Assembly: GCA_026005055.1 (NCBI GenBank)
Contig: BPKI01000001.1
Coordinates: 1-64,000 of the forward strand
Length of the DNA stretch: 64,000 bases
Direction: 5' to 3'
From: Lysobacterales bacterium
GTDB lineage: Bacteria > Pseudomonadota > Gammaproteobacteria > Xanthomonadales > BPKI01
Position 1 is the stretch's first letter. Every line of letters begins with the position of its first letter. A program made the position numbers and the translations under genes. The notes below the pieces were generated by a model. It saw only the letters and a list, made by a program, of their open reading frames with translations, did no database searches and had not been told where the DNA came from. Below, one piece after another: positions 7,378 to 16,985 of the stretch.

Positions 7378-8962
7378 GCGCGAGCTTGGAGTCGTCGATC
7401 ACCGGCGGTGTCTCGAAAGTATGGTGCGGCGCCGGGCTCGGAACGGTCCACTCGAGACCCTTCGCGCCCTCCCACACCTGGTCGGTCGCCTTGACCCCGC
7501 CGCGCACGCACTTCCAGATCACGTACACGAACAGAAGCTGGGCCAGACCGAAGCCGAAGCCGCCGATCGAGGAGATCATGTTGAAATCGGCGAAGGCCGT
7601 GTTGTAGTCCGGAATGCGCCTGGGCATCCCCGCGAGCCCCAGGAAATGCTGCGGGAAGAAGAGGATGTTGACGAAGATCGTGGACAGCCAGAAGTGCCAC
7701 TTGCCGAGGCGCTCGTCGTACATGTGGCCGGTCCACTTAGGCAGCCAGTAGTACACCCCCGCCATGATCGCGAAGACGGCACCGGTCACCAGCACGTAGT
7801 GGAAATGCGCCACCACGAAATAGGTATCGTGGTACTGAAAGTCCGCGGGCGCGATCGCCAGCATCAGGCCCGAGAAGCCGCCGATGGTGAACATGATCAC
7901 GAAGCCGATGGCAAAGAGCATCGGCGTCTCGAAGGTCAGCGACCCGCGCCACATGGTCGTGACCCAGTTGAACACCTTCACGCCGGTGGGGATGGCGATC
8001 AGCATGGTCGCGTACATGAAGAACAGCTCCCCGCCGAGCGGCATGCCCACGGTGAACATGTGGTGCGCCCAGACGATGAAGGAGAGGAAGGCGATCGAGG
8101 CGGTGGCATAGACCATCGCCTGGTAGCCGAAAAGCGGCTTGCGCGAGAAGGTCGGGATGATCTCCGAGATCACCCCGAAGGCGGGCAGGATCATGATGTA
8201 AACCTCGGGGTGCCCGAAGAACCAGAAAATGTGCTGGTACATCACCGGGTCGCCGCCGCCCGCCGCGTTGAAGAAGCTGGTGCCGAAGAACTTGTCGGTG
8301 AGCAGCATGGTCACCGCCCCGGCGAGCACCGGCATCACCGCGATCAGGAGGAAGGCCGTGATCAGCCAGGTCCATACGAAGAGCGGCATCTTGAGGAGAT
8401 CCATCCCCGGGGCCCGCATGTTGAGGATGGTGGCGATGATGTTGATCGCCCCCATGATCGAGCTGATACCCATGAGATGGATCGCGAAGATGGTGAAGGC
8501 CACCTGATTCCCGCCCTGGATCGAAAGCGGCGGGTAGAGCGTCCAGCCGGCCGCCGGGCCGCCGCCCTCCATGAACAGGGTGGAGAGCAGCATCAGGAAG
8601 GCGAAGGGCAGGATCCAGAAGGACCAATTGTTCATCCTCGGCAGCGCCATGTCCGGGGCGCCGATCATCAGCGGGATCATCCAGTTCGCCAGCCCGACGA
8701 AGGCCGGCATCACCGCCCCGAAGATCATCACCAGGGCGTGCATCGTGGTCATCTGGTTGAAGAAGTCCGGATGCACGAGCTGAAGCCCCGGCTGGAACAG
8801 CTCGGCGCGGATGACGAGCGCCATCGCCCCGCCGATCAGGAACATGATCAGCGAGAACAGGAGGTAAAGCGTGCCGATGTCCTTGTGATTGGTGGTCGTG
8901 ATCCAGCGCATCAGGCCGCTCGGCGGCGCGTGGTGATCGTGGGTGGCTGCGTGGGTGGCCAT
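7358..8962 (-). CDS. ctaD: Cytochrome c oxidase subunit I
   Basis: This is the catalytic subunit of an aa3-type heme-copper oxidase, reducing O2 and pumping protons. The 534-residue protein has about 12 helices. Visible signatures are [11 protein letters not shown] (low-spin heme ligand), [17 protein letters not shown] (CuB His and cross-linked Tyr; A-family type), [10 protein letters not shown] (two CuB His), and [14 protein letters not shown] (heme a3 and heme a ligands). The ATG at 8962 is chosen because AAAGGG lies about 10 bp upstream; a TTG at 8971 would be too close to that site. The gap to coxB is 31 bp. Confidence 0.98.
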   Translation of the reverse strand: MATHAATHDHHAPPSGLMRWITTTNHKDIGTLYLLFSLIMFLIGGAMALVIRAELFQPGLQLVHPDFFNQMTTMHALVMIFGAVMPAFVGLANWMIPLMIGAPDMALPRMNNWSFWILPFAFLMLLSTLFMEGGGPAAGWTLYPPLSIQGGNQVAFTIFAIHLMGISSIMGAINIIATILNMRAPGMDLLKMPLFVWTWLITAFLLIAVMPVLAGAVTMLLTDKFFGTSFFNAAGGGDPVMYQHIFWFFGHPEVYIMILPAFGVISEIIPTFSRKPLFGYQAMVYATASIAFLSFIVWAHHMFTVGMPLGGELFFMYATMLIAIPTGVKVFNWVTTMWRGSLTFETPMLFAIGFVIMFTIGGFSGLMLAIAPADFQYHDTYFVVAHFHYVLVTGAVFAIMAGVYYWLPKWTGHMYDERLGKWHFWLSTIFVNILFFPQHFLGLAGMPRRIPDYNTAFADFNMISSIGGFGFGLAQLLFVYVIWKCVRGGVKATDQVWEGAKGLEWTVPSPAPHHTFETPPVIDDSKLAHGDVTH

Positions 8963-8993
8963 GGTCGTCAACCCTTTCTCGAATGCGGTGAAC

Positions 8994-9890
8994 TCAATCG
9001 GCGAGAGCGCTCAGGCGCGCGGCGCGGGCGCGCGCCATTTCGGCGAGAACCTCACGCGGGATCGGTTTGCCCTGCTCGGCCGCAGGCAGGCTCTTTTGGT
9101 GCTCGAGCCAAGCGGCGAACTCCTCCTTGCTCACGGCCTCCACCACGATCGGCATGAAGCCATGGTCCTTGCCGCACAGCTCCGCGCACTGGCCGCGGTA
9201 AGTGCCCGGGGTCTTGATGTTCGTCCACGCCTCGTTGATCAGCCCGGGAATGGCATCCTGCTTCCAGCCGAAGGCCGGCACCCACCAGGCATGGATCACG
9301 TCATCGGCGGTGAGCACGAAACGGATCTTGGTGTCGACCGGTAGCACCAACGGCTTGTCCACGTTGAGCAGGTAATGCGGCACCTCCCAGGGGCTCAGGC
9401 TCGAGCGAAGCTGGCGGGCATAGTTGCTATCGCGGTCGAGCAGCGAGGCGAAGCCGACCCCCTCGCCGAGATATTCGTAGTGCCAGAGCCACTGATAGCC
9501 GGTGATCTTGACCGTGAGCTCGGGATCCGAGGTGTCATACATCTTGAAGAGCGTGGTCGTGGCCGGCACCGCCATGCCCACCAGGATGAGAATCGGGATC
9601 GCCGTCCAGACCGCCTCCAGCTTGGTGCTGTGGGTGAAGTTGACATCCGGCACCGCGCCCTTGGACTTGCGGAACTTCCACATCGCATAGCCCATGGCGC
9701 CGAACACGACCACGCCGATCCCCACGCAGATCCAAAGGATCAACATGTGCAGGTCATAGACCTGCTCGCTCACCGCAGTCACGCCGCGGGTCATGTTGAG
9801 CTGCCAGGGCCCCGGCGCACCGGCGGCGAACACCGGAGGGGCGGCCAAGGCGGCGGGCACCGCCCACAGCTTTCCGAATAGCTTCGACAT
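8994..9890 (-). CDS. coxB: Cytochrome c oxidase subunit II
   Basis: Subunit II accepts electrons from cytochrome c at the CuA centre. The 298-residue protein has a signal-like N-terminus (to about residue 23), two helices (about 48-70 and 95-115) and a cupredoxin domain. The aromatic electron-entry patch is YQWLWHYEY near residue 134. CuA ligands are visible: [13 protein letters not shown] and [12 protein letters not shown] (C-x3-C-x3-H-x2-M). There is no fused cytochrome c domain. It is followed by ctaD. Confidence 0.97.
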   Translation of the reverse strand: MSKLFGKLWAVPAALAAPPVFAAGAPGPWQLNMTRGVTAVSEQVYDLHMLILWICVGIGVVVFGAMGYAMWKFRKSKGAVPDVNFTHSTKLEAVWTAIPILILVGMAVPATTTLFKMYDTSDPELTVKITGYQWLWHYEYLGEGVGFASLLDRDSNYARQLRSSLSPWEVPHYLLNVDKPLVLPVDTKIRFVLTADDVIHAWWVPAFGWKQDAIPGLINEAWTNIKTPGTYRGQCAELCGKDHGFMPIVVEAVSKEEFAAWLEHQKSLPAAEQGKPIPREVLAEMARARAARLSALAD

Positions 9891-9913
9891 GGTTTTGACT
9901 CGATTCGGCACGT

Positions 9914-10423
9914 TCAATCGGGGAGCGTCGAAACCCGGAGCTCGGCGAGGAGGGCGCGCAATCGTCGGGCGACTTCCTCGCGCTCGGCATCGGGCAGGAA
10001 GCTGCCGAGCTCGGCGAAGCGGCCATGCGAACCAATGCGCAGGCGCCTCCTGCCCGCCTCTTCCGGAACCTCGAATATTCTCGCCCAGAACGGATGAAAC
10101 TGGAACCGCTGCCCGCCCGGCTCGCGTACGACCTCGACCTCCGTGGCAGAGAGCAGGATTCGCTCTTCCCGCTCGCCCGCCTTCCAGACCAGCCACAGGC
10201 AGAAGGCGAGAAGGCTCAACTCGGCCACCGCGAAGTAAGGCGCAAAGACGTTCCCCTGAGCCGCGCTCGATGCCGCGACGGCGAGCGAGGCAGTGCTCAC
10301 GAGCAGGTAGAAGCCAACGAGACCGCGCCGGCTGAGCGAACGATTCGGCCTCAGGACCAGCTCGATCCGCGAGGGGGAAAACCAGCGTTCCAGGTACATC
10401 TCGCGCTCTTGCGGCGGAAGCAT
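9914..10423 (-). CDS. DUF2244 integral membrane protein
   Basis: DUF2244 proteins are often encoded just upstream of coxB; their role is unknown. The 169-residue protein has two adjacent helices (about 35-55 and 62-82) after a PNRSLS motif near residue 27, then a cytoplasmic domain with the characteristic EVEVVREPGGQRFQFHPFWA and GSHGRFAELGSFL segments. It precedes coxB by 23 bp and is likely the first gene of the oxidase operon. An alternative start is the Met at residue 9 (position 10399). Confidence 0.9.
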   Translation of the reverse strand: MLPPQEREMYLERWFSPSRIELVLRPNRSLSRRGLVGFYLLVSTASLAVAASSAAQGNVFAPYFAVAELSLLAFCLWLVWKAGEREERILLSATEVEVVREPGGQRFQFHPFWARIFEVPEEAGRRRLRIGSHGRFAELGSFLPDAEREEVARRLRALLAELRVSTLPD

Positions 10424-10590
10424 TCGAGACGATGGCGCGCATTATCGGTCATCGCCGGTGAGTGTGGCGTCGAGCCCGCTCGCGGCGCTCGGCCCCATCC
10501 GTTGAAAGGGCCCTGACTTCCGGCCCATGCGCGAAGGCGCGCACTCGGGCAGTCTCAGGACGATGTCCCGTCTGGGGAGGGGTGGTGAAG

Positions 10591-13308
10591 ATGCGCAAGA
10601 GCACGTTCTGGGCGATCGCGGCCGCCGGGGTCGCGTTGGGCGGCTTGGCCTTGCTCCTCGCTTCGCTCGGCCGCTCCGAGCAGGCACCCCGGAGTCTCAA
10701 GCCGATCCTCGGCGACTTCTGGGCGATCCGAGTGGCTTACCCGACGATGCATTTCAGCCCGGCCTGGTACCGGGAGGCCGAGCTTGCGGACGCGCGCATC
10801 GCTTCGGGTGTGCCGGAAGGCACCCACGAACGCCTGCTCGCGAAAAACGCCGCATCCCCGCTCGGGCTGAACCCGGCAGCGTGGACCTTCATCGGCCCTC
10901 GCCCGAAAGTCTTCGGCGGCTATGGGCAGGTGAGCGGGCGCGTCAACGCCTTGCTCGTCGATCCGCGCGGACCCGACGCGCAGGGCCGCCACACCGTGCT
11001 CGCCGCCACCGACGGCGGCGGAGTGTGGAAAAGCATCAACTGCTGCGGCCCGGACACCGCGTGGTATGTCACCACCGATCAGCCCGAGATCAAGAGCATC
11101 GCTATCGGCACCCTGACCCGCGACCCGAACGATCCAGACGTCATCTACGCCGGCACCGGCGATTTGCGCTACGGCAGCTTTTCCTTCGGCACCGCGGGGC
11201 TGCTCAAGAGCACGGACAACGGCGAGACTTGGACGGTGCTGGGCGAGGAGGTCTTCACGCCCTTCTACCCGCCCTCGGCGAGTCTTGGATTTCCTCAGTA
11301 CCAGGCGATCGGCAAGGTGGCGATCGATCCCGCCGACTCGGCCCGGATCGTGGTCGGCACCAAGACGGGGCTCTATTTCTCGCACGATGGCGGCGCGAGT
11401 TTGGCGGGACCTTGCTACACCAACCCGCACCTCTCGCAGCGACAGGACATCACGGCTCTCCTTGCGATCCGAGTGGGTGGCGTGACCCGGCTTTATGCCG
11501 CCGTGGGCACCCGCGGCAACCCGACGCCCGTGCAGCCCGACCTCGGACTGATCGGCGCGAACGGCGTGTATCGCACCATCATGCCCACTTCCGGTTGTCC
11601 CGCACCCGGCGATTGGACCCTGCTCGCGAATGGCTGGCCTGCCGGCACGGGCAACGGCAGCCCGAGCGGGAAGACGCTCGGGCGCATCGAGCTCGCGGTC
11701 GCGCCGAGTGATCCGAACCGCCTCTACGCGATGGCCGCGCACACCACCAACGGCAACGTCCTCGGCGTCTGGCGCAGCGACGACGGCGGCGACAACTGGG
11801 TTCAGGTCGCCGCTACCGCCAACGTCGAGGCCAACGGCTGCTCGAGCTCCGCCGGCGGAGGCTCGCAGATGTGGTACGACGCCCACCTCCTGGTCGATCC
11901 GGTCGATCCGGACACCGTCTACCTGAGCGGCGTGGACCTCTACCGCTCGATGAACGGCGGAGCCAGCTTCCAGAACATCACCTGCGGCTACGGCAATGGC
12001 AACGTGCACGTGGACCACCATGCCGCCGCGTTCCTTCCCGACGGCGCCGGCGGCCTCGATCGGGATCGGCTCCTGGTCGGCACCGACGGCGGCGTGTACT
12101 ACACCCAGAATCCCCGTTTCGGAACCGGCGGAAGCTCCGCGGCGAATCGCCCGAGCTTCGTCTCGCTCAACGCGACCAAGGGCGCGATCGAGTTCTACTC
12201 GGGTGACATCAGCCGTGAGTTCGCCACGAGCAGCCTGCCCGGCGCGAGCGGTGGCGCGCAGGACAACGGAAGCTCCTATGCGCGCTGGACCAGCGGCGAT
12301 CCCGGTGCCACGACCTGGACCGTGCGATTGGGTGGCGATGGCATCTACACCCGCATCGAGCCGGTGCTCGAGCAGCGCTGGTACTGGTCGAGCCAGAACG
12401 GCAATCTCCAGGTCTCGACGGCCGGCCCGAACAGCGCCCCACAACTCGCCACGCCGCAGACCACACCGGCTTGGGGCGGCGACACCTTGAGCTTCCTGAT
12501 GCCCTACGAGCTCTACAAGCACGGCGCGCTCGATCAGCCCGGCAGCGGCTGCACCAGCGCCTCGGGCTGCACGTTCATGATCGCCGGCACCAACCGAGTC
12601 TGGGAAACGCTCGCGGGCGGCATTCCCCGGTCGAGCTGGTACCCGAACAGCCCGGTGCTGACCAAGAACACGCTCGGCAACCGCTCCTTCATCAACCAGC
12701 TCGCCTACGCCGTGCGCTCGCCCCGCGTGGCGATCGCCGGCACCAACGACGGCAACGTCTGGGTCGGCTTCGACATGAACGGCGGCAGCGCCAACAGCGC
12801 CCAGTGGGTAAACGTCACCGGCGGCAACGCGGTCCTGCCCAATCGGCCGGTGATGGACGTGGTCGTCGAGACCCTCGATCCCGCGCAGCCGGACGCGCTG
12901 GTCATCGGTTACGCCGCCATCGGCGGCTTCGATCAGAACACCCCGGCGCAGCCGGGGCACGTGTTCGAGCTCGTTTGCCAGAACCGCTGCCAGAGCTTCC
13001 TCTGGCGCAACCTCACCGGCAACCTGCCCAACATTCCGGCGAATGCCATCGCGTTCAACCCCAAGTGGCCGCAGCAGGTCTTCGTCGGCACCGACTGGGG
13101 CCTTTACTTCACCGACGACGTCCGCGCCGATCCACCGGTCTGGCAGCGCTTCGACCACGGCTTGCCCCGTGTGATGGTCTGGGACCTCGCGATCGACCGC
13201 GGCTTCACTGCACTTGCCGCCTTCACCCGCGGTCGCGGCGCGTACGCCTGGCCGCTGCCGGACCCGCCGCCGAGCGGCATCTTCGCCGACGGCTTCGAGG
13301 GGCCCTGA
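10591..13308 (+). CDS. Large secreted BNR/VPS10-type beta-propeller protein with IFADGFE C-terminus
   Basis: The 905-residue protein has an N-terminal hydrophobic signal or anchor (about 7-25). The rest is built of repeated beta-propeller blades with Asp-box or VPS10-like motifs: TDGGGVWKS, STDNGETWTV, SHDGGAS, SDDGGDNWVQ, MNGGASFQN, GTDGGVYYT, GTDWGLYFTDD. Such folds occur in sialidases, xyloglucanases and sortilin-like binding proteins, but no sialidase FRIP motif or catalytic set was seen. Substrate is therefore unknown. The protein ends SGIFADGFEGP, a tail I recall on many secreted proteins of Lysobacterales and a possible sorting tag. The ATG at 10591 follows GGGGAGG; a GTG two codons upstream is possible. 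It diverges from the oxidase operon. Confidence 0.85.
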   Translation: MRKSTFWAIAAAGVALGGLALLLASLGRSEQAPRSLKPILGDFWAIRVAYPTMHFSPAWYREAELADARIASGVPEGTHERLLAKNAASPLGLNPAAWTFIGPRPKVFGGYGQVSGRVNALLVDPRGPDAQGRHTVLAATDGGGVWKSINCCGPDTAWYVTTDQPEIKSIAIGTLTRDPNDPDVIYAGTGDLRYGSFSFGTAGLLKSTDNGETWTVLGEEVFTPFYPPSASLGFPQYQAIGKVAIDPADSARIVVGTKTGLYFSHDGGASLAGPCYTNPHLSQRQDITALLAIRVGGVTRLYAAVGTRGNPTPVQPDLGLIGANGVYRTIMPTSGCPAPGDWTLLANGWPAGTGNGSPSGKTLGRIELAVAPSDPNRLYAMAAHTTNGNVLGVWRSDDGGDNWVQVAATANVEANGCSSSAGGGSQMWYDAHLLVDPVDPDTVYLSGVDLYRSMNGGASFQNITCGYGNGNVHVDHHAAAFLPDGAGGLDRDRLLVGTDGGVYYTQNPRFGTGGSSAANRPSFVSLNATKGAIEFYSGDISREFATSSLPGASGGAQDNGSSYARWTSGDPGATTWTVRLGGDGIYTRIEPVLEQRWYWSSQNGNLQVSTAGPNSAPQLATPQTTPAWGGDTLSFLMPYELYKHGALDQPGSGCTSASGCTFMIAGTNRVWETLAGGIPRSSWYPNSPVLTKNTLGNRSFINQLAYAVRSPRVAIAGTNDGNVWVGFDMNGGSANSAQWVNVTGGNAVLPNRPVMDVVVETLDPAQPDALVIGYAAIGGFDQNTPAQPGHVFELVCQNRCQSFLWRNLTGNLPNIPANAIAFNPKWPQQVFVGTDWGLYFTDDVRADPPVWQRFDHGLPRVMVWDLAIDRGFTALAAFTRGRGAYAWPLPDPPPSGIFADGFEGP

Positions 13309-13407
13309 GCGCGGCCCGATCGCGGCGCACCGCTTGCGCGAGCGCCCACCGCCCTCGCCCGCAGCGCATCGGCGGAAGTCGGCTAAAGGGTCCGCCCGCG
13401 GCGATGC

Positions 13408-15198
13408 TCAAAGCGCCGTGAAGCCCTCTTCGGGGATGGACATCAGGCTTGTTTTGCCGGCGCGGATCGCCGCCAGGTGCGTATCACAGCGCGGCAAGAG
13501 GCGCGCGAAGTAAAAGCGCGCCGTTTCCCACTGGCCGCGACGCCAAGCCTCCGGATCGCGCTCACTGAGGGCAGCCAGGCGGCGAAGCCAAGCGTAGGCC
13601 AGCGCGACATAGCCCGAATAGAAGAGGTAATCCACCGCCGCCGCGCCGATTTCCTCCGGATCGCGCATGGCGGCCTCAGCCAGGCTCTGGGTCAGCTCGA
13701 CCCACTGCTTCGCCCGCTCCGCCAGCGAGGCGGCCAGGCGCGCGAGCTCGGGGTCGCGAACGGCGCTCAGGAAGCCCTCGATCTCGCCGAGGAACGAACG
13801 AAACCCTTCGCCCTTGAGCTGGAGGATCTTGCGCCCCAGGAGATCGAGCGCCTGGATCTGGGTGGTGCCCTCGTAGATGGTGGTGATGCGCGCATCGCGC
13901 GCGAGCTGCTCCATCCCCCATTCGCGGATGTAACCATGCCCGCCGAAGCATTGCAGGGCGTGATAGGTGCATTCCACCGCCCATTCGGTGAGGCAGGCCT
14001 TGACGATCGGGGTGAGGAAGGACAGCAGCGCCTCGGCGCGATCGCGCGCGGCCTGATCGGGGTGGCGAACGCGCAGATCGGCTTGCAGGTAGGCGGCATA
14101 GGCCAGAACCCTTCCGCCCTCGATCAGCGCTTTCTGGGTGAGCAGCATCCGCCGCACGTCGGGGTGGACGATGATCGGATCGGCGGGCTTGTCCGGACGC
14201 TTCGCTCCGCCGAGGGCGCGCATCTGCAAGCGCTCACGCGCGTAGGAAAGCGCATTCTGATAGGCGCGCTCCATCAGCCCGAGCCCTTGCACGCCCACCC
14301 CGAGGCGGGCCGTGTTCATCATCGTGAACATCGCCCGGAGGCCCTGGTGCGGCTCGCCGACGAGCTCCGCTTCGGCCCCATCGAAGTTCATCACGCAGGT
14401 CGCCGAGCCTTTGAGGCCCATCTTATGCTCGATGTTGCCGGCGAAGACCCGGTTTCGTTCGCCGAGCGCCCCGCCCTCGATCACTTTGAACTTGGGCACG
14501 ATGAACAGCGAGATCCCCTTCGTGCCCGGCGGGGCGTCGGGAAGCCTCGCGAGCACCAGGTGCACGATGTTCTCGGAGAGGTCGTGCTCGCCGGCGGTGA
14601 TGAAGATCTTGGTGCCATGCAGCGCAAAGCGCTCGCCGCCGAGCGGCTCGGCGCGGGTCTTGAGCAGCCCGAGGTCGGAGCCGGCGTGGGGTTCGGTGAG
14701 GCACATCGTGCCCAGCCAGCGGCCCTCGACGATCGGCCTCAGGAAGGTCTCCTTCTGCGCCGCGCTGCCGTGATGGAGCAAAGCCTCCTTGGCGCCATGC
14801 GCAAGCAAGGGATAGGTGCTCCAGGCGAGATTGGCGGCGTCGAGCATCTCTTCCACCGCCGCCCCGAGCACCAGCGGCATGTCCTGGCCGCCGAACTCAC
14901 CCGGCGCGGTGAGGCCGCTCCAACCGCCCTCGACGAAACGCTGATAGGCCTCCCGAAAGCCTTTCGGGGTGCGCACGGCCGCGCTTTCGCGGTCGAAATG
15001 GCAACCCTCCTCATCGCCCGTCTGGTTGAGCGGGGCGAGCACCTGGCCAGCGAAGCGACCGGCCTCCTCGAGCACCGCGTCGATCAGATCCTCGCCGAGG
15101 CTTTCCCCGCGAGGCAGATGGGAGAGCGTCGGGACGAATCCCAGAACGCGGTGAAGCACGAAACGGATATCGGAGAGCGGGGGCGCGTAAAGGTTCAC
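13408..15198 (-). CDS. Acyl-CoA dehydrogenase, long (about 600-residue) type
   Basis: This FAD enzyme oxidises an acyl-CoA to the enoyl-CoA. At 596 residues it has the three ACAD domains plus the extra C-terminal domain of the DmdC/AcdA2-like branch. Motifs seen: CLTEPHAGSDLG near residue 166 (FAD-binding), KIFITAGEHDL near 196, LQCFGGHGYIREWGMEQLARDARI near 410, and the catalytic-base region YEGTTQIQALDLLGRK near 440. Branch members include 3-methylmercaptopropionyl-CoA dehydrogenase, but many serve ordinary fatty-acid oxidation, so the substrate is not assigned. It converges on the beta-propeller gene with 99 bp between. Confidence 0.93.
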   Translation of the reverse strand: MNLYAPPLSDIRFVLHRVLGFVPTLSHLPRGESLGEDLIDAVLEEAGRFAGQVLAPLNQTGDEEGCHFDRESAAVRTPKGFREAYQRFVEGGWSGLTAPGEFGGQDMPLVLGAAVEEMLDAANLAWSTYPLLAHGAKEALLHHGSAAQKETFLRPIVEGRWLGTMCLTEPHAGSDLGLLKTRAEPLGGERFALHGTKIFITAGEHDLSENIVHLVLARLPDAPPGTKGISLFIVPKFKVIEGGALGERNRVFAGNIEHKMGLKGSATCVMNFDGAEAELVGEPHQGLRAMFTMMNTARLGVGVQGLGLMERAYQNALSYARERLQMRALGGAKRPDKPADPIIVHPDVRRMLLTQKALIEGGRVLAYAAYLQADLRVRHPDQAARDRAEALLSFLTPIVKACLTEWAVECTYHALQCFGGHGYIREWGMEQLARDARITTIYEGTTQIQALDLLGRKILQLKGEGFRSFLGEIEGFLSAVRDPELARLAASLAERAKQWVELTQSLAEAAMRDPEEIGAAAVDYLFYSGYVALAYAWLRRLAALSERDPEAWRRGQWETARFYFARLLPRCDTHLAAIRAGKTSLMSIPEEGFTAL

Positions 15199-15222
15199 CG
15201 GGAATCCTCCCTCGGCAACGAA

Positions 15223-15696
15223 TCAGTAGAACAATCCCGGACGGCCGGGTACCGGGTCCAGACGACCTTCAGCCTCGATGGGAAAACGCTGCCCGTCGAG
15301 CATGACATGGCCCTCGAGCCGCCAGAACAGGGAGGAACCGGAGGCCAAGGAGGCGAGCCGCGGCGACTGCTCGGCAGCGAGCCTGAAGCGGTAAACCTCC
15401 ACCGCGCGCGGCGGCAGCTCACGCGCCTCGCTCTCGCTGAGGGAGACGGGCGGTGTCTTTTCGAGCGAAAGCGAGAGTTCGAGGCGCTCGACGCGGACGC
15501 CGCGCGGTGCGGCGTTCATCACCCTGATCGCCAGGCTCAGGCTGCCATCTTCCGCAGCCGCGATCTCCTGGAGCCGAACCTGCGGCGCCGAGAGACCGCC
15601 GCGCGCGACCCCGGCGCAGCCGAGGGTGGAAAGCGCACCGGCGAGCAGCATGGAGGCGAGAAGCGGTCGCACGCCGGGCACCATACTCAAGCGCAT
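15223..15696 (-). CDS. Putative lipoprotein with LEA14-like (WHy) domain
   Basis: The 157-residue protein has an N-terminal signal ending in a weak lipobox (TLGC at about residues 23-26) and a single beta-rich domain in which LSAPQVRLQEI and LAIRVMNAAPRGVRVERLELSLSL-type strands resemble LEA14/water-stress domains. Such proteins are usually outer-membrane or periplasmic lipoproteins of unknown role. The ATG at 15696 has GAGG just upstream; an in-frame TTG at 15708 and an ATG at 15684 are alternatives. It lies 24 bp before the acyl-CoA dehydrogenase, probably in one transcript. Confidence 0.75.
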   Translation of the reverse strand: MRLSMVPGVRPLLASMLLAGALSTLGCAGVARGGLSAPQVRLQEIAAAEDGSLSLAIRVMNAAPRGVRVERLELSLSLEKTPPVSLSESEARELPPRAVEVYRFRLAAEQSPRLASLASGSSLFWRLEGHVMLDGQRFPIEAEGRLDPVPGRPGLFY

Positions 15697-15807
15697 GGAC
15701 CTCGGCAAGCGCCCGGCGACCCTCTCACCGGGTCATCGGCAAGTCATGTTCTTTCGGTTATGCTCCGCAAGGGTCTCGGCCGGTCCGTGAGCCGGAAGGA
15801 GGTCAGC

Positions 15808-16383
15808 TTGTACGCCGACATCCACTCGACCCGCGTCCTGTCCCTGGATGCGAGCGGTCGCATTCTCGACTGGATCTCGTGGCAGGACGCGGTCTGCCTG
15901 TATGTTCGTGAAGCGGTGCTCTGGACCCTCGGTCAGCCGTGCTTGCGCGTGCGCGGTGGAATCTGCCGGGCGACGGGTCGGCAGAGCATCATCGAACTCC
16001 ACCCCATCGTCGCCGCGCGCGGCCACTGCCACGGGCGTTTGCACAATCCCACACCGGCTCTGTGCAACGCCACGCTGTTCGCTCGCGACCGCAACATGTG
16101 CCTCTACTGCGGCGGCCAGTTTCCCCGCCACGAACTCACCCGCGATCACGTCATCCCGCTGTCGCGCGGGGGCAAGGACGACTGGGAGAACGTGGTCACC
16201 GCCTGCATCGCATGCAACGTCAAGAAAGGCGGGCGCACGCCGCAGGAAGCCCACATGCCCTTGCTGGCGGTGCCCTATCGGCCGAGCTGGGTCGAGCACC
16301 TCATCCTCTCCAACCGCAACATCCTCGCCGACCAGATGGAGTTCCTGCTCAGCCACCTGCCGCGCGAACGGCGACCGAGCTGA
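15808..16383 (+). CDS. HNH endonuclease
   Basis: The 191-residue protein has an N-terminal HNH-associated region (HSTRVLSLDASGR near residue 6, ISWQDAVCLYVR near 23) and a C-terminal zinc-bound HNH nuclease domain: CxxC at about 98-101, RDHVIPLSRGGKDDWENVV at about 112-130 with His114 and Asn128, and a second CxxC at about 133-136. It is a stand-alone housekeeping-type HNH protein common in this group; a repair or nicking role is possible but unproven. I chose a TTG start at 15808 because AAGGAGGT lies five bases before it. The upstream in-frame ATG at 15760 has no such site. Confidence 0.85.
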   Translation: MYADIHSTRVLSLDASGRILDWISWQDAVCLYVREAVLWTLGQPCLRVRGGICRATGRQSIIELHPIVAARGHCHGRLHNPTPALCNATLFARDRNMCLYCGGQFPRHELTRDHVIPLSRGGKDDWENVVTACIACNVKKGGRTPQEAHMPLLAVPYRPSWVEHLILSNRNILADQMEFLLSHLPRERRPS

Positions 16384-16394
16384 GCGCGAGAAGC

Positions 16395-16985
16395 TCAGCG
16401 AGACGCCCCGTGACGCAGGAGCTCGCGGCGCGGCGGCGGAACGCGGGTTGCCGCGAGGGCATCGAGCAGGCGTTGCGGATCGGCCTCGAAGATGAGCATC
16501 TCGCGATGAGGCGGCTCGATGAAGCCGGCAGCGAGCATCTGGTCGAGCTGGGCCCGAAGCGGGGCGAAGAAACCATCCACGTCGAGGAAACCGACGGGTT
16601 TCGCCTGGAGCCCGAGCTGGGTCCAGGTGATGGCCTCGAAGACCTCGTCCAAGGTGCCGAAACCACCCGGTGCCGCGATGAAGGCCTCGGCCAGTTCGGC
16701 CATGCGCGCCTTGCGCTCGTGCATCGAGCCCACCACCTCGAGCGCGGTCAAGCCCGGATGGGCGAGTTCGCGCTCGACCATCGTCTTCGGGATCACGCCC
16801 ACGACCTCACCGCCCGCCGCGAGGCAGGCATCGGCGAGAATCCCCATCAGGCCGACGCGCCCGCCGCCGAAGATCAGACGGATGCGCCGCCGCGCGAGTT
16901 CTTCGCCGAGGTCTGCAAGCGCCGCCGCGTGGACGGGAACCACACCGCGGCGCGCGCCGCAATAAACCGCAACCGCAGAGCGCAT
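16395..16985 (-). CDS. LOG family protein (cytokinin riboside 5'-monophosphate phosphoribohydrolase family)
   Basis: LOG proteins release the base from nucleotide monophosphates; in bacteria the physiological substrate is often uncertain. The 196-residue protein shows the Rossmann-like fold, VYCGAR near the N-terminus, FGGGRVGLMG near residue 39, and the family motif PGGFGTLDEVFEAITWTQLG near 105. Its ATG overlaps the mdh stop (TGATG), so it is translationally linked to mdh. Confidence 0.93.
   Translation of the reverse strand: MRSAVAVYCGARRGVVPVHAAALADLGEELARRRIRLIFGGGRVGLMGILADACLAAGGEVVGVIPKTMVERELAHPGLTALEVVGSMHERKARMAELAEAFIAAPGGFGTLDEVFEAITWTQLGLQAKPVGFLDVDGFFAPLRAQLDQMLAAGFIEPPHREMLIFEADPQRLLDALAATRVPPPRRELLRHGASR

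Noticed and set aside
10555-13158. An 867-residue minus-strand frame antisense to the beta-propeller gene
   Set aside because: The plus-strand frame has a signal peptide, repeated propeller blades and a ribosome-binding site; the antisense frame is a codon-bias shadow.
10591-13308. Beta-propeller protein as an exosortase H substrate
   Set aside because: Its C-terminus lacks an IPTLxxWG-type motif, a membrane helix and a basic cluster.
13477-15800. Plus-strand frame in phase with the HNH gene and extending far upstream
   Set aside because: The upstream part is antisense to the acyl-CoA dehydrogenase and lipoprotein genes; only the part from 15808 has nuclease motifs and a ribosome-binding site.
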